Source of the DNA: CAYYAQ01 sp964469555
GTDB lineage: Bacteria; Planctomycetota; UBA1135; UBA2386
Assembly: GCA_964469555.1 (NCBI GenBank)
Contig: CAYYAQ010000009.1
Coordinates: 1 to 60,655, forward strand
DNA length: 60,655 nt
Direction: 5' to 3'
The position numbers and the translations under genes are program-made. The notes under the pieces are model-generated. The model saw only the letters and a list, made by a program, of their open reading frames with translations, made no database searches and was not told where the DNA came from. This document shows, in pieces, positions 32,667 through 43,794 of this stretch (the first letter of the stretch is position 1; the number at the start of each line of letters is the position of its first letter).

Positions 32667-34466
32667 ATGCAGAAACTACGTTCGCTCTTCACCCGCTCCG
32701 TCGGAGCCGCTGTCACCACACTCACCATCTCCACCCTGCTATTGGCGCAGGGTGGGCAATCCTCCACCCCAACCACGGGACTCGTCGTCCTCGACGCGCC
32801 CCCGACCATCCTGAAGGGCTTCGAAACATCGAAGGCCACGATGCAAGATCTCTCGCTGCCGCGCACCAGTGTCGCCGGCTTCGAGGTCAAGGTCAGCCTC
32901 GGCGGGAAGGAATACGAACTCGTCCTGCGGGCAAACGATGTCCGCGCAAAGAACTTCAAGCTCATCGTGTCGGACAAGAACGGGATGCACGTCGTCCCGA
33001 CGCCGCCGAACACCACCTACCAGGGCGTGGTCAGCGGCTACGGCGAAAGCGCCATCGCGGCCTCGGTCGTCGACGGCCAGATAACCGCGATCGTGCAGTT
33101 CAAACCGACGGAGGCCCCATGGAACGTGCAGCCTCTGACCACGGTTCTCAAGGGCGCGGCGCGCATGACACACGTCATGCACCAGGCCAAGGACAGCACG
33201 GTCCCGAACTACAAGTGTGGCTCAGGCGGCATCGCGGCCCACGCGGTCCCGAACAACAACCCGACCACGCCTGGCGCGGTGATTCACGAATGTGAGATCG
33301 CGTGTGACGCGGACTTCGAGGAGTATCAGCGGCACGGCTCGGTCATCAACACGCAAAACGACGTGGCCAGCATCATCAATGCGTGCAACGTCATCTACAA
33401 GCGCGACGTCGAGGTCGAGTACAAGATCACCCAGACGATCGTCCGCACTACGCGGGTCTACGCCGCAAGCCTCAACTACAGCCAGCTGCTGTCCGCGTAT
33501 CGCTCCCAGTGGAGGAACTACCACGGCGGCGTCAAGCGGGACATCTCCCACTTGTTCACCGCCAAGGGCCGCTCCTCCAGCGTCATCGGCGTGGCGTACC
33601 TGAGCTCGATCTGCAGCACGAACATCGGCTACGGCCTCTCGTACACGCACTTCACCTCGAACTTCACGTCGCGCGTGGGCCTGACCGCCCACGAGCTCGG
33701 CCACTCCTTCGGCTCGAACCACTGCAGCGGCAGCGCGTGCTACATCATGTGCGCGGGCCTCGGCGGCTGCGGTCGCAGCCTGACCCAATTCGGCACCACA
33801 TCGAAGAGCGCGATCATCGCATTCCGCGACCGGTCGAGCTGCCTCTCGAAGAAGAGCAGCGGTGGCCCGATCGTGACATCGCTCTCGCCGAGCGTGGTCA
33901 ACGCCTTCCGCGGCGGCACGATCACGGCGACTGGCTCCCAGTTCACCGGCGCCACCAAGGTCCGCGTCGGCGCCGTGATCCTCACTCCGGGTTCGAACCC
34001 GAAGCTGCACTTCACGCTCGTCAGCGACACCGTGATCAGGTTTGAGTCACCCACGGCCAAGACCCTGGTCCCGGTGCCCGTCACCGTCGAGACCTCCAAG
34101 GGCGTGAGCCCGATCAAGTCCTACGGCCTCAGGGAAACCGAACCCCCGTTGCTCGAAGCCACGTCCGACCCTGCACGCGGTGGGCTGATGCTCTGGGAGT
34201 TTGGCGCAGGCGTGTACGACACCTTCTTCCTGACGGTCTCTACCAGCCCGATCACCTTCAAGTTGATGGGGCAGACGTGGATGAACAATGCGGTCATCCT
34301 CACCGGCGGTAACTTGTCGTTCGCCGGCTACGGCAGCTTGGTCGTGAACCCCGTGCCCACGAGCAACACGCTCGGCCTCGTGTTCTACAGCCAGGTCGTG
34401 ACGATCAACAAGTTCCCGGCGATCTTCGACGGGAACACCAACGTCACCAAGAGCAAGATCAAGTAG
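32667..34466 (+). CDS. Reprolysin-like (M12B-type) zinc metallopeptidase with TIG domain
   Basis: A 599-residue exported protease. A signal peptide (MQKLRSLFTRSVGAAVTTLT, cleavage after LLLAQ) is followed by a propeptide-like region (about 30-160), a metzincin domain (about 200-390) with zinc motif TAHELGHSFGSNHC (about 341-354) and the downstream Met-turn Cys-Tyr-Ile-Met-Cys, and then an IPT/TIG-like Ig domain (about 400-480; PIVTSLSPSVVNAFRGGTIT). The C-terminal 100 residues form another beta domain (SPITFKLMGQTW). The HExGHxxGxxH motif is complete, so activity is likely. Reprolysin relatives cleave extracellular proteins; the host substrate is unknown. Confidence 0.85.
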   Translation: MQKLRSLFTRSVGAAVTTLTISTLLLAQGGQSSTPTTGLVVLDAPPTILKGFETSKATMQDLSLPRTSVAGFEVKVSLGGKEYELVLRANDVRAKNFKLIVSDKNGMHVVPTPPNTTYQGVVSGYGESAIAASVVDGQITAIVQFKPTEAPWNVQPLTTVLKGAARMTHVMHQAKDSTVPNYKCGSGGIAAHAVPNNNPTTPGAVIHECEIACDADFEEYQRHGSVINTQNDVASIINACNVIYKRDVEVEYKITQTIVRTTRVYAASLNYSQLLSAYRSQWRNYHGGVKRDISHLFTAKGRSSSVIGVAYLSSICSTNIGYGLSYTHFTSNFTSRVGLTAHELGHSFGSNHCSGSACYIMCAGLGGCGRSLTQFGTTSKSAIIAFRDRSSCLSKKSSGGPIVTSLSPSVVNAFRGGTITATGSQFTGATKVRVGAVILTPGSNPKLHFTLVSDTVIRFESPTAKTLVPVPVTVETSKGVSPIKSYGLRETEPPLLEATSDPARGGLMLWEFGAGVYDTFFLTVSTSPITFKLMGQTWMNNAVILTGGNLSFAGYGSLVVNPVPTSNTLGLVFYSQVVTINKFPAIFDGNTNVTKSKIK

Positions 34467-34472
34467 CGCTAG

Positions 34473-35384
34473 CTACTTGCGCTCGCCATGTGCGAACCGC
34501 CGGTGCTTCAAGAAGTGGAGCACCTGGCGGATCGGCTCATCGGCGAAGCTGAGCGCGGTATGGCCCAGCGCCAGGCGAATGCGATCTTTCGCCTCAGGTA
34601 GCTGGGCCTCGTCGACTCCGACGGTGCCGTCGTCATCCCCAGGGATGTCGTCGTTGTGGCCATCGCTGTCCCCGCGGCCACCGAAGATCACCCCGGCATC
34701 GCACGTGAGCGGACGGAGAGAGTCGTAGAACGTGTGGGACGGCCTGAGTTGTACGGCAGCCTCGGTGCCGAGGAACCAACGAAACAGCAACCAGTCCTTC
34801 CGCGCATCCGTGAGGGCCGCGCCGCGGTGCGGGGTCGCGATGAACACGCACGCTTCGGGAAGGTGCGCCCCCTCGGAGGAAACGTAGTAGCGCACCTGCA
34901 GACCGCCCATCGAGTGGCCCACGAAATAGAGTTCGACGGGGCGGTCATCTGGCTGGGCAAGTGCTTCATCCAACTCCGCCTTGAGCATCGCCGTGTGATC
35001 CTCGATGTAGCCACTCGTGCTCGGGTAGCTCTTGTTGAGAACCTCGTAGCCGTGGTCCTCGAGAGCGCGCTCGAGCTTCCAGAGGGCCCCCGCCGAGCGC
35101 CAGAGACCGTGGCGCAACACGACGAGCCGACGGACCTTGTCATCGGGAGCCTTCAGGGTCGGGTCGTGCGACAACGTCCCGAGGTTCATGACGTAGTCGA
35201 CCGGCGTCGACAGGTTCATGCACCCGGTCATCACCGGCGTCAAATAGCACGCTGCCACCACGAGAACCCAGCGCAGGATCCTCCGCCGGCGGCGGCGCTT
35301 CGACACAGAGGGCTTTCTTGCCTCGGTATCAGTCACTGGCGCGTCCGCTGGTTCTTCTGCCGGCTCTTCTGCTGGGAACCCCAT
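34473..35384 (-). CDS. Lipase-like alpha/beta hydrolase, membrane anchored or lipoprotein
   Basis: A 303-residue protein starting at ATG 35384. An acidic, then very basic N-terminus (VSKRRRRRRILRWVLVVAAC) and a hydrophobic segment ending MTGC give a likely lipoprotein signal or anchor. The hydrolase core follows: LVVLRHGLWRSAGALWKLER (oxyanion region), nucleophile elbow VGHSMGGLQVRYY, and ATPHRGAALTDARKD. An acidic stretch (about 245-262, DGHNDDIPGDDDG) and His near LALGHTALSFAD could supply the triad. The protein resembles lipases/esterases of the envelope. The start overlaps the 3' end of the MiaE-like fragment. Confidence 0.75.
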   Translation of the reverse strand: MGFPAEEPAEEPADAPVTDTEARKPSVSKRRRRRRILRWVLVVAACYLTPVMTGCMNLSTPVDYVMNLGTLSHDPTLKAPDDKVRRLVVLRHGLWRSAGALWKLERALEDHGYEVLNKSYPSTSGYIEDHTAMLKAELDEALAQPDDRPVELYFVGHSMGGLQVRYYVSSEGAHLPEACVFIATPHRGAALTDARKDWLLFRWFLGTEAAVQLRPSHTFYDSLRPLTCDAGVIFGGRGDSDGHNDDIPGDDDGTVGVDEAQLPEAKDRIRLALGHTALSFADEPIRQVLHFLKHRRFAHGERK

Positions 35385-35640
35385 TGTGCATCCTCGGTCC
35401 ATCCGGCGCATCTGCGAGAATGCGGGCTTCATGGGCGGAGATTTCCGAGAGCCGGTCGTCGACCACCTCGGCGTCAAACAGCTGCCGCGCCAGATCCACG
35501 TAGATGCTGAAGTGGCGAGCTTCTGCACGCACGAGCCCGTCGTAGAAGCTCGCGAGCTCGAGGAGTAGTTCGTCGAGGTGCTCCACCACGGCGGTGGCCC
35601 ATCTGGAATCAGATTCCTCCGCGAGACTGAACATCGTCAT
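35329..35640 (-). CDS. C-terminal fragment of MiaE-like tRNA hydroxylase
   Basis: The 103-residue ORF matches only the last part of the family that hydroxylates ms2i6A in tRNA: LLELASFYDGLVRAEARHFS, then LARQLFDAEVVDDRLSEISA. The EARH di-iron helix is present, but the roughly 100 N-terminal residues holding the other iron ligands are absent, so the enzyme cannot be active as given. The start ATG overlaps the lipoprotein stop (ATGA) and the end overlaps the hydrolase start by 56 bp. Probably a truncated or mis-assembled gene. Confidence 0.65.
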   Translation of the reverse strand: MTMFSLAEESDSRWATAVVEHLDELLLELASFYDGLVRAEARHFSIYVDLARQLFDAEVVDDRLSEISAHEARILADAPDGPRMHNGVPSRRAGRRTSGRASD

Positions 35641-36062
35641 CGCGGGATGATCTTGCCGAGCTGAAACTCCGGCTCGACGAGGTACTCGAGCCCCCGCTGA
35701 ATCTGCTGCAGGTGGACGTGGATCGGACCAGACTCCGGCTTGAGCGAAATCTTGACCACCTTGACCTCGAACGCCTGGGTGACCCCTTCGTCGTTCGCCG
35801 GCGCCGTGAGTCGCAGCTTCACGTCCGTGTGCGTATCGGCACGCGCGGTTTTACGAAGTTCCAGACGATAGCCCCCGGATCGGACTTCGATCGAGACGCT
35901 GAGCTCGAGCGCGTCGAGACTCACGTCCATCGCCGGCCCCTTGTACCCGTCGGGTGTCGTGGGCTGGGGGCTTCCCGAACCCTCGCCGACGGACGCGCCC
36001 CCCGCACAACTCGTGAGCAGCACGGCGAACAAAAGGGACATGCACATGGAGGTGACGTTCAT
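35637..36062 (-). CDS. Small lipoprotein of unknown function
   Basis: A 141-residue predicted lipoprotein (MNVTSMCMSLLFAVLLTSCA, lipobox LTSC). The mature part is a single beta-rich domain (VSIEVRSGGYRLELRKTARA .. FEVKVVKISLKPESGPIHVH). It starts 2 bp after the stop of the VWA-protein gene and so belongs to the same operon. No specific function can be given. Confidence 0.7.
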   Translation of the reverse strand: MNVTSMCMSLLFAVLLTSCAGGASVGEGSGSPQPTTPDGYKGPAMDVSLDALELSVSIEVRSGGYRLELRKTARADTHTDVKLRLTAPANDEGVTQAFEVKVVKISLKPESGPIHVHLQQIQRGLEYLVEPEFQLGKIIPR

Positions 36063-36064
36063 GA

Positions 36065-38482
36065 TCAGATTGTTCGTCGTCCAAGGCGACGCAGCAAGAG
36101 GCACTCGATCGCAGCCAAGAGAACCAGGAAGACCAGACCGTACCACGCGTGCTGCTCGGCGCGTCCTCGGATCTCGGTATGGATGCGAGAGGCGGGCGGA
36201 ACAAACGTGTCCACGGGCCGCAACGCGGAGCCGGTGATCGACTCGAGTAGCGCGGCTTCCCGCGGAACCGGGACCGCGGGGGAGAGTTCCGGTCGATGCA
36301 CGACTCGCGTCCCTCGGGATGCCGCGGCGGCGGGCTCGAGCGACTGGATCCACTGCGCGAGGCGTCCGGGGAACGCGGGATCCGCCGCCCACGAGACTCC
36401 CCAGGGACCGAGGAAGTCCGCGCTCCACACCCCCACCTTGCCGAGGCCACGGTTGGCGAACGCGAGCAAGACGTAGCCCTCCGTCCCCGCGGAGAGCAAA
36501 ACGCGGGCGCCGGGTCGACCGCGGGCCTGGAGGACGCCGGCCACGGGTGGAAAGACGTCGGAATCCCTGGGTTCGAGGAGTCTCGAAGCCTCGACGAGGT
36601 TGACTTCGAGGGAGGCCGCCGGCTGCGGCTTCGGCGCGTCGGGTTTCTTCGGCAGCGGGGTCGGGTCGGGCGGCTTCGGCTTGTCAGGCTTGTCAGGCTG
36701 CCTCTTGTCGCCCTTGCCGTCATCGCCGCCCCGACGTTTCGGACGCCCGACCTGGACGCGCAGCCGCTCCACCTCCGCACTCATGACCCTGGGCACCGCT
36801 TCGAAACTGGTCTGCTCGATCACGTCGCCATTGCCACGGCGCGCCAATTCGAGGGTGGTGGCCGCCGCATCAAACGCTGTGTGCGAGTTGGGAGCGAGTA
36901 CCTGCACGATGCACAGCGAGAGGCCCTCCTTCTTGTAGCGATCGGCGACCAAGCCCGTGTGCGAGTCTCGCACGTCGTGGAGTTCGCCATCCGTGATCAC
37001 GACGACGTACTTGATAGTCGCATCTACTTTTTCGAGGAGCTGGCGAGCCAGATCCAGACCGTGGGCCACGCACGTGTCGCCGTCGGTGGCACGCAGACTG
37101 GCGAGCTTCTTCGCGATCCGCGCGGTCTCGGTCGTGGACGTCATCGGAAGGACAACCGCCGCCTTGTTGCGTTCCCCGAACGACACGATCCCGATCTTGT
37201 CCTGCTCGTCCAGGGCCTGAGCTGTCTGCTTGGCGCTGGCCTTGGCGAGATCCATGCGAGAGACGCTCCCCTTGACAAAATCGGACATGCTGCCGGAACG
37301 GTCGATGACGAGCACCATCGCGATAGACCGGCGCTTCACTTCGCGCTCTTCCGCTTTGAGACGCGCCCCGGTGGTGTCGCCCTTGGCAGGGCCATCGGTC
37401 TTCTTCGGCTTGTCGGGCTTTCCGGGCGTCGGTTTGTCGCCCTTGGCTGGGTCGCTCCCCTTGTCATCCGCGCCTTTTGGCTTCGGTCCCGTCGCCTTCG
37501 GCAGCGGCGGGCGGCGCACTGGCGACAGTGCCGCGAGCACCTCCTCGTCCCCAGGCACGGCTCCCGCGTTCTCACCACCCACCAGGAACAGCCCGCCCCC
37601 TGCATCCTCTACGAAGACCCGCACCCGCTGCTGCTCAGCCTGATCGAGCGCATCCAACAGGACGAGCGTCCCCGACAGTTCATCGGGCAGCGCGGTGGCA
37701 TGGCGCACCTTCAGCCCCTGCACGATCAGCGCCTTCGCGAGGGCCTTGCCGCGCCGCCCCACGATCGTGACCGTCGGGGCATCAGCGACCTCGACGACTC
37801 CGGCGCCGCGAAGCTCGACGTGTTCCAGATGAAGAACGAGATGGACTTCGTGCGTTCCCGGCACGCGAGGTTGCCACTCGATCTTCGCCGTAGCGCCGCC
37901 GACGAATGGCTTCTCCGCCACCATCTGGCCCTCTGGATCGTTGACCCACACACGACCGCGGACGTCGCCTCCACCACTTCCCAACGCGACCTCGAGCGCT
38001 GCCGGACGACCGGCTCGCGGCGCCGTCAGAACGCGGACTTCGACGTCGTCTGGATCGAGCGGAATCACCGGCACGTCGCTCAGGGCATCCGCCGAACTCT
38101 GGCGTTGCGCCAACCCGCTCCACTCCGCACCACGCAGCGGCCCCGTCCACCACAACACGAGCCGAGGGTCTTCGCTGTGCCGGAGCCNNNNNNNNNNACC
38201 GATGCGATGGTCGAGGGTCGCGCGACCGGGCTCGAAGCGAACGTTGACGGCGGCTCCGAGCCCCTTCCGTAGAGAATCGGCGCTCGATTCGCTGAGCGAC
38301 GCGGTCGGAATGACCACGACCATCGATCGGACCGGCGTCAGGATCTCCCGCGTGAGGTCGAGCGCCGCGAACCCGATCGCGAGGAGCGCGACGAAAGCCG
38401 CGAACCTTGCCATCCCGGGCCCGCCTCGCCGTACCACGAGCCCGGGCACTGCCAGCAGCAGGATGACCAGCGCGTATTCCAT
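36065..38482 (-). CDS. Large VWA-domain membrane protein with Lys/Pro-rich linkers
   Basis: An 805-residue protein interrupted in frame by the gap at 38188-38197. Two N-terminal TM helices (about 3-45), a glutamine amidotransferase-like/Ig-like region (about 120-300), an acidic-basic low-complexity linker (about 325-370, many Lys/Pro/Asp/Gly), a VWA domain starting IAMVLVIDRSGSMSDF (about 385) with MIDAS DxSxS, a second Lys/Pro/Asp linker (about 580-620), a C-terminal beta domain, and a final TM helix (about 775-795). This layout matches the BatA-like VWA proteins abundant in Planctomycetota. Metal-dependent protein binding at the envelope is likely; the partner is unknown. Confidence 0.8.
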   Translation of the reverse strand: MEYALVILLLAVPGLVVRRGGPGMARFAAFVALLAIGFAALDLTREILTPVRSMVVVIPTASLSESSADSLRKGLGAAVNVRFEPGRATLDHRIGXXXXLRHSEDPRLVLWWTGPLRGAEWSGLAQRQSSADALSDVPVIPLDPDDVEVRVLTAPRAGRPAALEVALGSGGGDVRGRVWVNDPEGQMVAEKPFVGGATAKIEWQPRVPGTHEVHLVLHLEHVELRGAGVVEVADAPTVTIVGRRGKALAKALIVQGLKVRHATALPDELSGTLVLLDALDQAEQQRVRVFVEDAGGGLFLVGGENAGAVPGDEEVLAALSPVRRPPLPKATGPKPKGADDKGSDPAKGDKPTPGKPDKPKKTDGPAKGDTTGARLKAEEREVKRRSIAMVLVIDRSGSMSDFVKGSVSRMDLAKASAKQTAQALDEQDKIGIVSFGERNKAAVVLPMTSTTETARIAKKLASLRATDGDTCVAHGLDLARQLLEKVDATIKYVVVITDGELHDVRDSHTGLVADRYKKEGLSLCIVQVLAPNSHTAFDAAATTLELARRGNGDVIEQTSFEAVPRVMSAEVERLRVQVGRPKRRGGDDGKGDKRQPDKPDKPKPPDPTPLPKKPDAPKPQPAASLEVNLVEASRLLEPRDSDVFPPVAGVLQARGRPGARVLLSAGTEGYVLLAFANRGLGKVGVWSADFLGPWGVSWAADPAFPGRLAQWIQSLEPAAAASRGTRVVHRPELSPAVPVPREAALLESITGSALRPVDTFVPPASRIHTEIRGRAEQHAWYGLVFLVLLAAIECLLLRRLGRRTI
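38188..38197. other. Assembly gap of ten Ns
   Basis: Ten undetermined bases in the VWA-protein gene. Reading frame is the same on both sides, but true length is unknown. Confidence 0.99.
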
Positions 38483-38498
38483 CGTCAGGCTCGACCCT

Positions 38499-39731
38499 TC
38501 ACCGCAAGAACACCGCGGACAACCAGTCGACCCGGTCGCCGAGAAAGAGACCCTTGCCGAAATTCACTTCGAGGGTGAGAAGGGAGCCAGGCCTCACCTT
38601 GAGCGTACCCAGAGATTTTGGGCCCTGACCGAACCGCAGTCCCTTGTGTCGAAACAACACGTCTTCTCCGACGCGGACGAGGACATCGACATCGCCCTTC
38701 ACGCCGAGTGACTTCACTTCATCGTCGATCGCGACCTTCGCGTGGAACCTGGTCATCTTCGGCGGCACGCGGTAGGTCAACGTGCAGCGGCTGTGCACGC
38801 CGATTCCCTTGCCATAGGTGCGGCCCCCGACGACGAGGAAACCGTCGGCCAGAGCGTTCTGATCGCCGATCATGCCGCCGCTGACGGTCCGGTCCCGTCG
38901 GAACGAGAAGAGAGGTTCGGCGCCGAGGTTGCCATCACTCCCCGACTCCGCAACGCGTTGCGGAGTCATGTCTGAGAGGAACACGCGGTCACCGACGACC
39001 TTCGTGAGCGCCGCGACCTGGGCGTGGGCCAGAGAGACCGGACCGAACCCCGTCGCGAGCGTGATCTTCGTGGCGGTCACCTCCGAGAGCGTCACGCGCA
39101 ACCGATCCCCGGCGGCAGTCACGAGCAGCCAATCCCCAGGCTTCTCCGCTTCGACGCCATCACGGATCGCCAGCGCGGCCAGGGTCTCGTACCGGAAAAG
39201 ACGGGCCTTGCCGCCGGGTTGCGCGAAGTGCAACCCTTCGGGGGCGAACCGTTCCAACTCTCCGCCGAGCATGTCGAACCCCCGGCGCGCCTTGCGGAAG
39301 ATCGCCTCGTCGAACTTCGCATCCTCGGGCAGCGAGAACTCTTCCGCTGACGCGCCCTTCGTGCGTTCGCGGAACACGAGGGAGCGCAAGCGATCGACCG
39401 GGATCTTCCGCGTGCCCAGCACCACGGACTTGAAGATCAGGTGATCGCCGAGATCATCACCGCCCGACAACTCGCCCTTCAACTCCTCCCCGCCGGTCAA
39501 GTAGACCGTGGCCGGGGCGCGCACCCGCGGCGCCGCGCCGTGCAGCGCGAGGATGTCCCGCAGCGGCGTCGTGATCTGCACTTCTCCGGAGGCAAAGACC
39601 AGCGCATCCCCGCGGATCGCGACCAGGGCACCTCGCGTCTGTTCGCCCGATACCCGGCTGACAAGAAAGCCTTGAGACGGGGCGCAGGCCGTCGCCAAGA
39701 GCAGAAAGAGAACCGTGATCAGTCGTCTCAT
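38499..39731 (-). CDS. NPCBM/NEW2-domain lipoprotein
   Basis: A 410-residue protein with a lipoprotein signal (MRRLITVLFLLLATAC). An N-terminal region of about 270 residues rich in beta strands (ALVFASGEVQITTPLRDILA, TATKITLATGFGPVSLAHAQ) is followed by the NPCBM (novel putative carbohydrate-binding module) domain at about 270-410, recognisable from GIGVHSRCTLTYRVPPKMTR and AKVAIDDEV. NPCBM modules are typically attached to glycan-acting enzymes, but no catalytic domain is seen here, so glycan binding is the best guess. It is 16 bp upstream of the VWA gene and in the same direction. Confidence 0.8.
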   Translation of the reverse strand: MRRLITVLFLLLATACAPSQGFLVSRVSGEQTRGALVAIRGDALVFASGEVQITTPLRDILALHGAAPRVRAPATVYLTGGEELKGELSGGDDLGDHLIFKSVVLGTRKIPVDRLRSLVFRERTKGASAEEFSLPEDAKFDEAIFRKARRGFDMLGGELERFAPEGLHFAQPGGKARLFRYETLAALAIRDGVEAEKPGDWLLVTAAGDRLRVTLSEVTATKITLATGFGPVSLAHAQVAALTKVVGDRVFLSDMTPQRVAESGSDGNLGAEPLFSFRRDRTVSGGMIGDQNALADGFLVVGGRTYGKGIGVHSRCTLTYRVPPKMTRFHAKVAIDDEVKSLGVKGDVDVLVRVGEDVLFRHKGLRFGQGPKSLGTLKVRPGSLLTLEVNFGKGLFLGDRVDWLSAVFLR

Positions 39732-40068
39732 GTCAGAATGTCATCCGGGTCTGGAACCCCGGAATCCGGTGCTGCCACTTTGGCGCAGTCCGCCTGCGGA
39801 TACCAGCGTGGCGAGGCCCCCTCTACGAGCGAAGAGCGCAGGAGAACAGGCCCACGACCGCCAAAACGCGGCCAACGACATTGTATCGACCACGAGTTGG
39901 TTTCCGGCACCGGGTTTGCAGACGCCGACCGACGCCGGCTGAAGTCTGGCCCGTCCCCCGCGCCCGTCCAAGGGCGGGACTCGGATCAACCGAAGACGCG
40001 CCAGACCACCAACCCTAAAACGAATCTTGGGCCCCCTCGCGCCCAACCATCCCTCAATACCGAATCCC
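39732..40068. other. Divergent intergenic region, 337 bp, between NPCBM gene and groEL
   Basis: No gene is evident. There is no CIRCE element (TTAGCACTC-N9-GAGTGCTAA). Two small hairpins are present: CCGGG/CCCGG (39745-39749 / 39758-39762) and TTGGGC/GCCCAA (40027-40032 / 40041-40046, 8-base loop), the second 22 bp before the groEL start. Confidence 0.6.
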
Positions 40069-41805
<1,737 letters not shown>

Positions 41806-41868
41806 CCCCCCCCATCGCTCCCCAAGACCTACACAAACGAACACACACAGACACAAAGGAACAGACTC

Positions 41869-42159
41869 ATGGCAATTCGACCACTCGACGACCGCATCGT
41901 CCTGAAGATTCTCGATGCAGAAAAAACGAGCGCCGGCGGCATCCTGCTGCCCGACAGCGCCAAGGAAAAACCCCAGCAGGGCAAGGTCACCGCGGTTGGC
42001 GCGGGCATGCGCACCAAGGACGGCAAGCGCGTGAAGCCCGACGTGAAGAAGGGCGATGTCGTCCTCTTCGGCAAGTACGCCGGTTCCGACGTCACCGTCG
42101 ACGGCGACGAATTCAAGATCCTGCGCGAGAGTGAAATCCTCGCCAAGCTGAACACCTAA
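41869..42159 (+). CDS. groES: Co-chaperonin GroES
   Basis: A 96-residue heptameric lid of the GroEL folding chamber. The N-terminal IRPLDDRIVLKILDAEKTSA, the mobile loop TSAGGILLPDSAKEKPQQGK and the C-terminal EFKILRESEILAKL are all diagnostic. A strong AAGGA lies 8 bp before ATG 41869. It sits between the two groEL genes and presumably serves both. Confidence 0.97.
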   Translation: MAIRPLDDRIVLKILDAEKTSAGGILLPDSAKEKPQQGKVTAVGAGMRTKDGKRVKPDVKKGDVVLFGKYAGSDVTVDGDEFKILRESEILAKLNT

Positions 42160-42178
42160 GCCCCGAGGTCACCAAACA

Positions 42179-43783
42179 ATGGCAAAACAATTCATGTTTG
42201 ACGAGTCCGCGCGCCGCAAGGTCGTCGACGGCGTCACCAAGCTAGCGAAGGTCGTCAAGGTCACTCTGGGCCCGGCCGGCAAGAACGTTATCGTCGAGAG
42301 GTCGTTCGGAGGCCCGATGGTCACCCGCGACGGCGTCTCCGTGGCGAAGGAAATCGAGCTAGAAGATCCCTTCGAGAATATGGGCGCGAAACTCGTCCAA
42401 GAAGTCGCCAGCAAGACCAACGACACAGCGGGCGACGGCACCACGACCGCCACGCTCCTCGCCGAGAGTATCATTGTCGACGGCCAGCGCTATCTCACCT
42501 CCGGAGCGAACCCCAACGACCTGCGCACCGGCATCAACGCCGCCGTGAAGGCCGTGGTGGCTGAGCTCTCTTCCATGAGCAAGACCGTCAAGGGCCGCGA
42601 CCAGATCGCATCCGTCGGGACGATCTCCGCCAACCAGGACAAGGAGATCGGTGACCTTCTCGCCGACGCCGTCGTCAAGGTGGGCGCCGAGGGCGTCATC
42701 ACGGTCGAGGAAGGCAACAGCGCGGAGACGGCGCTCGAGTTCGTCGAGGGCATGGAGTTCGACAAGGGCTACATCTCGCCCTACTTCATCACCGACCCCA
42801 AGACGATGGAAGCGGTGCTCGAAGACCCGTACATCCTGATCTTCGAGAAGAAGATCGGCAGCGTGCAGGACCTCGTCCCGATTCTCGAGAAGACCAGCGG
42901 CTCCGGTCGTCCTCTCCTGATCATCGCCGAAGACGTCGAGTCGGAAGCCCTCGCCGCGCTCGTGATCAACCGGATCAAGGGCGTGCTCAGTGTGTGCGCA
43001 GTCAAGGCACCTGGATTCGGGGATCGCCGGAAGGCCATCCTGAGCGACATCGCCACCGTGACCGGGGGCAAGTGCATCAGCGAGGATCTCGGCATCAAGC
43101 TCGAGAGCGTCGAGATCGACCAACTCGGGACCGCCAAGAAGATCGTCATCAGTAAAGACGCGACGACGATCATCGAGGGCGCCGGCAAGAAGGCCGATGT
43201 CAACGCGCGCGCGGAGAGCATCCGTGGTCAGATCGAGGCCACGACCTCGAACTACGACAAGGAGAAACTCCAGGAGCGGCTCGCCAAGATCACCGGCGGC
43301 GTCGCGATCATCCGCGTCGGCGCCCAGACCGAAGCCGACATGAAGCAAAAGAAGCAGCGTGTCGAAGACGCGTTGAACGCGACCCGCGCCGCCGTCGAGG
43401 AAGGCATCGTCACGGGTGGCGGCACGGCCCTGTTGCGGGCCAGCTCCGCCCTCGACAAATTGAAGGTCAAGGGCGACCAGCGCTTCGGCGTCGAGATTAT
43501 CCGGAAGGCCTGCGAGGCTCCTCTCCACCAGATCGCCGAGAACGCCGACGAGGAAGGTGCAGTCATCGTCGACGAGACCCGGAGCCGCAAGGCCTCCGAA
43601 GGCTTCGACGCGCTGGCTTGCGAGTGGGTCGACATGATCAAGGCCGGGATTATCGACCCGACCAAGGTCGTTCGCTTCGCCATTCAGAACGCTGCGAGTA
43701 TCGCCGGACTGATGCTGACCACGGACACCCTGGTCACTTCGGTAAAGGACAACGAGGAAGCTGTCGATGGTGCGGTTAGCTAG
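42179..43783 (+). CDS. groEL: Chaperonin GroEL, copy 2 (no GGM tail)
   Basis: A 534-residue chaperonin subunit with ATPase motif GDGTTTATLLA and DALNATRAA. Its C-terminus ends NEEAVDGAVS, without the Gly-Met repeat that copy 1 has. It is 19 bp after groES. Sequence resembles the standard bacterial groEL more closely in the N-terminus (KNVIVERSFGGPMVTRDG). The missing tail suggests slower or altered substrate refolding, but this is inference. Confidence 0.95.
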   Translation: MAKQFMFDESARRKVVDGVTKLAKVVKVTLGPAGKNVIVERSFGGPMVTRDGVSVAKEIELEDPFENMGAKLVQEVASKTNDTAGDGTTTATLLAESIIVDGQRYLTSGANPNDLRTGINAAVKAVVAELSSMSKTVKGRDQIASVGTISANQDKEIGDLLADAVVKVGAEGVITVEEGNSAETALEFVEGMEFDKGYISPYFITDPKTMEAVLEDPYILIFEKKIGSVQDLVPILEKTSGSGRPLLIIAEDVESEALAALVINRIKGVLSVCAVKAPGFGDRRKAILSDIATVTGGKCISEDLGIKLESVEIDQLGTAKKIVISKDATTIIEGAGKKADVNARAESIRGQIEATTSNYDKEKLQERLAKITGGVAIIRVGAQTEADMKQKKQRVEDALNATRAAVEEGIVTGGGTALLRASSALDKLKVKGDQRFGVEIIRKACEAPLHQIAENADEEGAVIVDETRSRKASEGFDALACEWVDMIKAGIIDPTKVVRFAIQNAASIAGLMLTTDTLVTSVKDNEEAVDGAVS

Positions 43784-43794
43784 CGACCGCTGAC

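Noticed and set aside
33985..34010. GGGTTCGAACCC resembling a tRNA T-arm
   Set aside because: Lies inside the reprolysin-like coding sequence, without the rest of a cloverleaf.
39732..40068. CIRCE or sigma-32 element before groEL
   Set aside because: No TTAGCACTC-type inverted repeat or clear CTTGAA/CCCCAT pair is visible.
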